Assembly (NCBI GenBank): GCA_023416545.1
Contig: JAEZHO010000400.1
Location: forward strand, 1-6,229
Direction of reading: 5' to 3'
From: Pseudomonadota bacterium
GTDB taxonomy: Bacteria > Pseudomonadota > Alphaproteobacteria > Rhizobiales > Rhizobiaceae
Length of the DNA stretch: 6,229 nt
The translations under genes were made by a program, and so were the position numbers. Position 1 is the stretch's first letter, and every line of letters starts with the position of its first letter. The notes beneath the pieces are model-generated. The model had not been told where the DNA came from and made no database searches. It worked only from the letters and a program-made list of their open reading frames with translations. Below, piece after piece: positions 6,142 through 6,229 of the stretch.

Positions 6142-6229
6142 TCAGTCCCCCAGGGTCAGTTCGGCCACGAAGTCGTAGGTGTCACCGCGATAGAGCGAGC
6201 GGGTGAATTCCACCACCCGTCCGGAGGCA
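6142..6229 (-). CDS. GntR-family transcriptional regulator, C-terminal end of UTRA domain (partial)
   Basis: Only the last 28 codons and the TGA stop (6142-6144) are in the window. The peptide reads ASGRVVEFTRSLYRGD and then TYDFVAELTLGD. The pattern V-x-x-x-R-S-x-Y-R-G-D-x-Y-D-F is the final strand pair of the UTRA effector-binding domain in HutC/NagR-type GntR regulators. It ends 1 nt before the SIS gene and is surely in the same operon. By context it is the likely GlcN-6-P- or GlcNAc-6-P-responsive repressor of the operon (NagR/DasR/YvoA type). The DNA-binding domain and the promoter it controls lie beyond the right edge, so specificity cannot be judged. Confidence 0.85.
   Translation of the reverse strand, partial: ASGRVVEFTRSLYRGDTYDFVAELTLGD

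Overview
This is a GC-rich window, roughly two-thirds G+C by eye, with codon use and gene content typical of Alphaproteobacteria. The order Hyphomicrobiales (rhizobia and relatives) is my best guess, from family knowledge and not from a search. Genes are tightly packed with ATGA overlaps, and there are no mobile elements, RNA genes or CRISPR arrays.

The left half is a solute-sensing and uptake module. Minus strand, 1-515: the N-terminal half of a TctC-type periplasmic binding protein of a tripartite tricarboxylate transporter, cut by the window edge. A 223-bp regulatory gap follows (516-738). It holds three direct heptamers at 11-bp spacing, a GC hairpin in the presumed leader and a strong SD before a TTG start. 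Minus strand, 739-1809: an AfuA/PgtC-like periplasmic solute-binding protein with no ABC permease or ATPase beside it. Divergent from it (+ strand, 1917-3976) are a TctD-like OmpR-family response regulator and a TctE-like histidine kinase, overlapping by ATGA.

The right half (minus strand, 3964-6229) is an amino-sugar catabolic operon transcribed right to left. It contains the last 28 codons of a GntR/UTRA regulator, a GlmS-like double-SIS protein lacking the glutaminase domain (probably the alternative glucosamine-6-phosphate deaminase NagB-II), and N-acetylglucosamine-6-phosphate deacetylase (NagA). Spacing is 1 nt and then a 4-nt overlap. The nagA and kinase genes converge and overlap by 13 bp.

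How the parts may work together (inference): the orphan binding protein detects a solute in the periplasm and tells the TctE-like kinase. The regulator then acts on the phased repeats upstream of tctC to control uptake. This would be a three-component system like Salmonella PgtABC or staphylococcal HptARS, but driving a TTT transporter. The Nag operon converts GlcNAc-6-P to GlcN-6-P (NagA) and then to fructose-6-P plus ammonia (NagB-II), under its own GntR regulator. Nothing in the sequence ties the two halves together beyond adjacency.
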